The notes under the pieces: generated by a model
The model's input: only the letters and a program-made list of their open reading frames with translations
The model's database searches: none
Told to the model about the DNA's origin: nothing
Part shown: positions 60,344 to 64,000 of the stretch, piece by piece
Layout of the letters: every line of letters starts with the position of its first letter
Position numbering within the stretch: position 1 is the first letter of the stretch
Translations under genes and position numbers: made by a program
Assembly: GCF_039539445.1 (NCBI RefSeq)
Contig: NZ_BAABDD010000012.1
Coordinates: 62,001-126,000 of the forward strand
DNA length: 64,000 nucleotides
Source of the DNA: Salinactinospora qingdaonensis
GTDB taxonomy: Bacteria; Actinomycetota; Actinomycetes; Streptosporangiales; Streptosporangiaceae
Direction of reading: 5' to 3'

Positions 60344-60892
60344 TTAGCGCAGAACTGGATAGTGCCGCACAATGGACAGGTTGGACCACCAGCGGCCCAG
60401 GCCAGCAGTGTCGCCCGCATGGATGAGGGCGAGACCAACCATTGTCAGCGCCATGATGAGGTGGTCGTCCATGAACGGGTTGTTCTCCGGGGGAAGGGCT
60501 GCGCTCCACATCAGCACCAGCAGCAGCGCACCGGAGGCCGCGCCAATGCGCATGCCGATGCCCAGCAGGAAGGCGAGCCCGATGCCCAGCAGTCCGAGCA
60601 TGAACAGCCAGTCGGCCCACACCGCACCGGCGAAGGACTGGTAGAACCCGGCGAGCGGCCCTGAGGTGGCCTGGGCCAGGAATCCCTCAGTCGGGCTGCC
60701 ACCGTTGACCCAGGCGCTTTCGGCGGTGGTGGCGAAGCCCAAGCCGAAGAGCTTGTCTAGGAAGGCCCACAGGAAGGTCCAGCCGATCGCCAGTCGAGCG
60801 ATGGCGAAGACCGATCGGGCTGGGGAGGAAGCGACGATGTTGTTGGCCGTCGTGGCAGCCGTGGGAGCCTCGTGGATGTGCTGCGACACCAT
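60344..60892 (-). CDS. DoxX-family membrane protein
   Basis: A 182-aa membrane protein with four predicted helices, of the DoxX/DoxD-like family. After a polar N-terminus it reads FAIARLAIGWTFLWAFLDKL, then a loop (TEGFLAQATSGPLAGFYQSF), AFLLGIGMRIGAASGALLLV and a late DDHLIMALTMVGLALI. ATG 60892 has AAAGGA upstream. Two DevR-like boxes lie 90-130 bp before the start, and the neighbouring genes are stress/dormancy types. DoxX proteins are linked to redox or thiosulfate-quinone chemistry; the partner here is unknown. Confidence 0.85.
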   Translation of the reverse strand: MVSQHIHEAPTAATTANNIVASSPARSVFAIARLAIGWTFLWAFLDKLFGLGFATTAESAWVNGGSPTEGFLAQATSGPLAGFYQSFAGAVWADWLFMLGLLGIGLAFLLGIGMRIGAASGALLLVLMWSAALPPENNPFMDDHLIMALTMVGLALIHAGDTAGLGRWWSNLSIVRHYPVLR

Positions 60893-60983
60893 TTCCGTGT
60901 CCTTTCGGGTGGCGTTTGGGGGGTAGTTCCAAGAAAACACTCGCCTCTTTGCCCGTTGCAGATATGGAGGCACCGTCCTGGAG

Positions 60984-60997
60984 GGGGCGGAAGTCCC
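60984..60997 (-). promoter_or_regulatory. DevR/DosR-like box before doxX
   Basis: On the minus strand GGGACTTCCGCCCC, matching the GGGACTTNNGNCCC core except one base. It lies about 92 bp before the DoxX start. Confidence 0.55.
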
Positions 60998-61006
60998 TTC
61001 GGCGAT

Positions 61007-61020
61007 GGGACATTGGGCCG
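61007..61020 (+). promoter_or_regulatory. second DevR/DosR-like box
   Basis: GGGACATTGGGCCG, with the GGGAC and GGCC halves of the DevR consensus. It is 23 bp from the first box, centre to centre, about two helical turns. Confidence 0.5.
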
Positions 61021-61538
61021 CTGGCCAGGTCGCTAGACGGCGTATCGTTCCCGGGGCGCGAACGGTATCCGCTGACGCCGCGGCCGGTGAGCTGATCGGA
61101 GCGACACACATTCAAAGTTCGCGCCCTCTGCCCCTCCGGACGCAGGAAGGCGGCGCTGCTCGCACGGCTTTACCCGTGCTGACGCTTTATCGACAGCTAT
61201 GCCGCCGGGGGCGTGAGGTTTGGGCACTCAATCGGTGGAGAGAGCCCACATCTCGGCTTCGGGCACGGTGGCTGCGGCACTGTCGCTTGGCGGGCGGTCT
61301 CGGCTGTCCACCAGGTGCCGGGGAGGCGCGTAGCGCCTGTGTCAGGTGCCAGCCCTGTTCGGTGCCCGATGTCGCCGCTGCCGGTCTCCCCTGAGGGCTT
61401 CGTCGAACCACCTTCACCGCTAGCTGTTTACTCAGGCCATCGTGGCCTGCCACGCATCTCCACCTGTGGGCGCGAGCGCACCAAGAGCCGTTGGGCCCGT
61501 GCCCTGTACCGGAGGTCCCCTTTTCGCTACCTGTCCGC

Positions 61539-61552
61539 GGGACGTAGGCCAT
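61539..61552 (+). promoter_or_regulatory. DevR/DosR-like box before the HPF-USP pair
   Basis: GGGACGTAGGCCAT, 107 bp before the HPF-like start. It fits the GGGAC-N4-GCC core less well than the doxX boxes. Confidence 0.4.
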
Positions 61553-61658
61553 CCCGTGGCGGGAACGACGACGCTAACGCCGTGCGGGCGAAAACTTCCA
61601 GACTGATCCTGTCAGTAAGGAAAGCCCACAGGCCGCTACGCCCGACAAGGAGGCGAAG

Positions 61659-62129
61659 ATGGGTCTTTGGAAGTCGCGTAGGGGCCCGAGCATCGCGGTC
61701 TTCCAAGCCGACGGAGCCAACGCGCTGGCTGCCACTTACGTACACGATCAGCTCGCTACGTTGAACCACCATTCGGCCGCGCCTTTGGAAGACGTTTTCG
61801 CCGTCGTCCAGGAGTTGACGGTGCCAGGCTACGGAGAGCTCCTCCACCTAGAGGTCTCCGCCAACACCCCGGCCGGCCGCCTACAGGTCCGTGCAGCAGC
61901 CGACAGCGCCTTCGCCGCGGTGGACAAGACCCGCGACCGGCTGCTCCTGCGCCTGGCCGAGTGGGAACTGCAAAAGGCACGCACGGAGCAGGGCCGTGAG
62001 GCCATGCATCGGCTGGCGCACAAGCGTTCACAGTGGTGGCGGCGGTGGTGGCCGCATCGCGCCCACGGTGCCGTTTCCCCACGCGGCGACAGCACTGCGG
62101 CACCGGATAACGAAAGGACTAACCGATGA
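61659..62129 (+). CDS. HPF/RaiA-like ribosome-associated factor
   Basis: A 156-aa protein. Residues ~10-108 show the beta-alpha-beta-beta-beta-alpha order of hibernation-promoting factor: a first strand (SIAVFQADG), helix (AATYVHDQLATLNHH), strands around LHLEVSANTPAGRLQVRAA, and a helix AAVDKTRDRLLLRLAEWEL. The C-terminus is Arg/Trp-rich (RSQWWRRWWPHRAH) and lacks the long-HPF dimer domain, as in RafH-like actinobacterial factors. ATG 61659 has AAGGAGG. It is coupled to a USP gene (ATGA). A ribosome-silencing role in dormancy is inferred; sequence similarity is modest. Confidence 0.65.
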   Translation: MGLWKSRRGPSIAVFQADGANALAATYVHDQLATLNHHSAAPLEDVFAVVQELTVPGYGELLHLEVSANTPAGRLQVRAAADSAFAAVDKTRDRLLLRLAEWELQKARTEQGREAMHRLAHKRSQWWRRWWPHRAHGAVSPRGDSTAAPDNERTNR

Positions 62130-63109
62130 GCAGTAACGACAGTTCTGCATCCCCCCAAGAAACCGAAGGCGCCACGGTGCCGCCCAGTTCGTCCGAGATC
62201 GTCGTCGGCGTTGACGGCTCGACGAGGAGCCGGGCGGCGCTGGAATGGGCGGCCCGGGCCTGCGCCGACCGCGGGCTGGGCCTGGTGATCCTGCACGCGC
62301 TCAGTATCCCTGTGGTCGCCGTCCCCTTCGGAGAGCCGCTACGTCCACCTCCCTCTCCCGAGGTGGCTGACCGGTGTCAGCGCCTGCTACAGGAGGACGC
62401 CGACCACGTCGCGCAGCTCTATCCCGATCTCCCTGTACGCACCGAGGTCTCCGCGCTGGACCCTTCGTATGCCCTACTCGCGGCCGGGCGCACGGCCGCC
62501 ATGGTGGTCGTGGGATCGCGGGGGCTGGGCGCCTTCGCTTCGGCGTTCCTGGGCACGGTGAGTATCCGCGTCAGCGCCCACGCCTCCTGCCCTGTCGCGG
62601 TGGTCCCCGATCCTGCTACGGCAGAGGAGGGCGAGACGAAGGAACGCGACGGCCGCGGTCGGATCGTGGTGGGGCTGGACGGCTCCCACGGTGCCAAAGC
62701 CGCGCTCCGCTTCGCACTGGGCGAGGCAGCCCGCACCGGCGCGGAGGTGGTCGCGGTGCACGCCTGGTTGGTCCCGGTCCTCTTCGACGGCGCGGCGTTC
62801 GCGGCCAGCCCCTACACCGCCGACCGTGAGTTCTTCGCTACGCACGCCGATAAGCACGTGCGCACGCTGGTGGACGAGGTGCGCTCAGAACAGGCCAAGG
62901 ACATCCCCATCCACGTCGAGGTCGTCGAGGACCATGCGGCCCACGCGCTGCTGTCCGCAGGCGAGGATGCCGACCTCATCGTCGTCGGATCGCGGGGACG
63001 CGGCGGGTTCACCGGGCTGCTGCTTGGCTCGGTGAGCCAGGCGGTGCTGCACCACGCCCCGACTCCGGTGGTCGTGGTCCGTTCCACCCCCGAGGACGCC
63101 GAAGACTGA
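62126..63109 (+). CDS. tandem-domain universal stress protein
   Basis: A 327-aa protein with two UspA domains. Domain 1 (~22-165) starts IVVGVDGSTRSRAALEWA and ends with VVGSRGLGAFASAFLGTVS; domain 2 (~180-320) starts IVVGLDGSHGAKAALRFA and ends with the ATP-binding GSRGRGGFTGLLLGSVS. Both G-x2-G-x9-G-S/T motifs are readable, so ATP binding is likely. Its ATG overlaps the HPF-like stop. Tandem Usp proteins are typical members of the DevR/DosR hypoxia regulon in actinobacteria, which agrees with boxes upstream. Confidence 0.93.
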   Translation: MSSNDSSASPQETEGATVPPSSSEIVVGVDGSTRSRAALEWAARACADRGLGLVILHALSIPVVAVPFGEPLRPPPSPEVADRCQRLLQEDADHVAQLYPDLPVRTEVSALDPSYALLAAGRTAAMVVVGSRGLGAFASAFLGTVSIRVSAHASCPVAVVPDPATAEEGETKERDGRGRIVVGLDGSHGAKAALRFALGEAARTGAEVVAVHAWLVPVLFDGAAFAASPYTADREFFATHADKHVRTLVDEVRSEQAKDIPIHVEVVEDHAAHALLSAGEDADLIVVGSRGRGGFTGLLLGSVSQAVLHHAPTPVVVVRSTPEDAED

Positions 63110-63272
63110 GGGAAGCTCGCGTGGCATGTCCCTCAGCCGAGGTCGTTCTCGTCCGATCGGGACATGCCAGCACAGCCGGCTACCGGGGGCGGCCCGTCGC
63201 CCCGTCTCGAATGTGCCACCGCATTGGGCTGCACGATTCGCGAGGTTATGGCGCCCGCTGCGGTGGCTCCCC

Positions 63273-63460
63273 TTAGGCAAACCCGACGCCGTCGTCGACG
63301 AGGATGCGGATCTCCACCCGCGGCGCCTGGGCGTGACGGGCGAGGTTGGATAGCGCCTCACCCACCACCGCCAAAACGTGTTCGCCCACGTCGTCGGGTA
63401 CCTGGCTATCGGTGGGGCCCTCCAGCCGCAGGACCGCGTTGAGCCGAGATAACCGTTGTG
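63273..63460 (-). pseudogene. remnant of a DevS/DosS-type histidine kinase
   Basis: The minus strand encodes EGPTDSQVPDDVGEHVLAVV, then GEALSNLARHAQAPRVEIRI, LVDDGVGFA and a stop. This is the N-box of a NarL-partner (HPK7) histidine kinase ATPase domain, running too early into the G1 box (DDGVGF); about ten residues are missing between them, and everything after G1 is gone. No GAF or dimerisation domain is found upstream. It is probably a broken devS-like gene beside its would-be regulon. Confidence 0.65.
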
Positions 63461-63897
63461 CTGCGATGTACTGGCGTCTGTGTGCGCCGCGCCGCGAAAC
63501 CACCTGCTTAAGGAGGGGGCGGGCGGTGGCGCCGAACCCATGGGCCGCGGCCGTCCCAGGCGCTACAGTCGGTTCATCGTGGAGTGACGCTGGTATCGCT
63601 CTGCGGGGGACACCGGCAACGGGTGGTGGCGTCCGCCATCCCCACGAGCTGGTCGTTGCCGCGGCCGGCGGCCCCGGTTGGTGCCGTGGCGCTCTGCGCC
63701 CCCCAGTTCCTCCGCCGGCCGACAAAGCCAAGCGTGATTGTTGGACTGCTCACCAGTTCGGTGGCGATCGTCCGGCCTTCTCGGCGAAGCGGTCGGCCGC
63801 TGCGGTTCCCGCGCTTGGTAGAGGGCGAGGGACTGGAGGCAACCGAGGAGAGGTGGGCTGGCCCGCTGATCCGGCGAGGTATGCACGAGCTTTTTGC

Positions 63898-63928
63898 CGC
63901 CGGGCCCTCGGTCACCGAGGGCCCGGCG
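63898..63928. terminator. strong GC hairpin
   Basis: A perfect 14-bp stem, CGCCGGGCCCTCGG and its complement, with a TCA loop. It may be a terminator for a gene that lies mostly outside the window. Confidence 0.55.
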
Positions 63929-64000
63929 CGTACTCATCCTGTTCGGCGCCTCCCCAGCGCTGGAATCGCTAGATCGCCGCGCGTGTAGGCTCCTGCCCGT

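Larger units (their letters stand above)
60893..61658. other. divergent regulatory stretch of the dormancy-type genes
   Basis: This 766-bp stretch between the DoxX and HPF-like genes contains DevR-like boxes at 60984-60997, 61007-61020 and 61539-61552, placed for both directions. No gene is supported inside it. Confidence 0.5.
63110..64000. other. right-end stretch with kinase remnant
   Basis: About 890 bp after the USP gene. It contains the devS-like remnant (63273-63460, minus strand) and a strong hairpin (63898-63928). No intact gene is visible before the window ends. Confidence 0.5.

Noticed and set aside
1..64000. tRNA, rRNA, CRISPR arrays, insertion sequences, prophage or att sites
   Set aside because: I looked for conserved T-loop sequences, spacer-repeat periodicity, DDE/integrase motifs and terminal repeats and found none convincing. 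The palindromic repeats are dispersed, not a CRISPR array.

Overview
The window is high-GC actinobacterial DNA: frequent GTG and TTG starts, four-base ATGA/GTGA overlaps inside operons, and genes typical of soil actinomycetes (secreted xylan-degrading enzymes, LacI- and PucR-type regulators, a rifampicin monooxygenase under a rifamycin-associated element). The gene mix suggests a Nocardiopsaceae-like organism (Nocardiopsis/Streptomonospora/Thermobifida relatives). That is an inference from content; no rRNA or tRNA gene is present to settle it, and I see no transposase, integrase or CRISPR array.

Layout. (1) 110-4434: a tightly coupled operon of a PucR regulator, a DUF1989 protein, an Old Yellow Enzyme and a NodB-type deacetylase, probably for purine-derived or other small nitrogen compounds. 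(2) 4816-12840: a cluster with pterin/flavin-type enzymes but no riboflavin pathway: a GTP cyclohydrolase II whose usual catalytic Tyr is His, a DoxX protein, a CDP-alcohol phosphatidyltransferase, a zinc-less MDR dehydrogenase, a PTPS/QueD-fold protein lacking a zinc ligand, a GT4 glycosyltransferase, a methyltransferase, a flippase-like membrane protein and a creatininase/FAPy-deformylase-family hydrolase. This is my main candidate for an undescribed pathway. (3) 13229-23693: polysaccharide degradation: Tat-exported GH43-AbfB enzyme, GH10 xylanase, LacI repressor with matching GAAA-N-TTTC-type operators, CE4 deacetylase and SGNH esterase, with a DUF2207 protein and an FNT channel between. 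(4) 23874-28576: OmpR-type response regulator, then a histidine kinase that reads in frame with no stop into an MmpL transporter. The predicted regulator site lies inside the joining segment.

(5) 29442-38528: MFS transporters (one with a damaged 5-prime end), a phosphotransferase, a divergent LysR/MFS pair and a secreted alpha/beta-hydrolase. (6) 38691-40558: rox, with a perfect 19-bp RAE palindrome that also sits in a rightward promoter driving a possible leaderless 57-aa ORF. (7) 40918-46993: a coupled flavin monooxygenase / alpha-hydroxyacid oxidase / atypical P450 set followed by a ThDP enzyme. (8) 47936-58717: CopD-like membrane protein, a short unknown gene, a cysteine-containing (possibly Fe-S) HTH regulator, a hemerythrin-DUF2249 protein and narGHJI-narK for nitrate respiration. 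(9) 58911-64000: a dormancy-type set (degenerate HAD phosphatase-like protein, DoxX, HPF-like ribosome factor, two-domain USP, devS-like kinase remnant) with DevR/DosR-like boxes upstream.

Seven copies of a short palindromic repeat, mostly as inverted pairs, occupy the gene-free stretches at about 8.5, 18, 29 and 47.6 kb.
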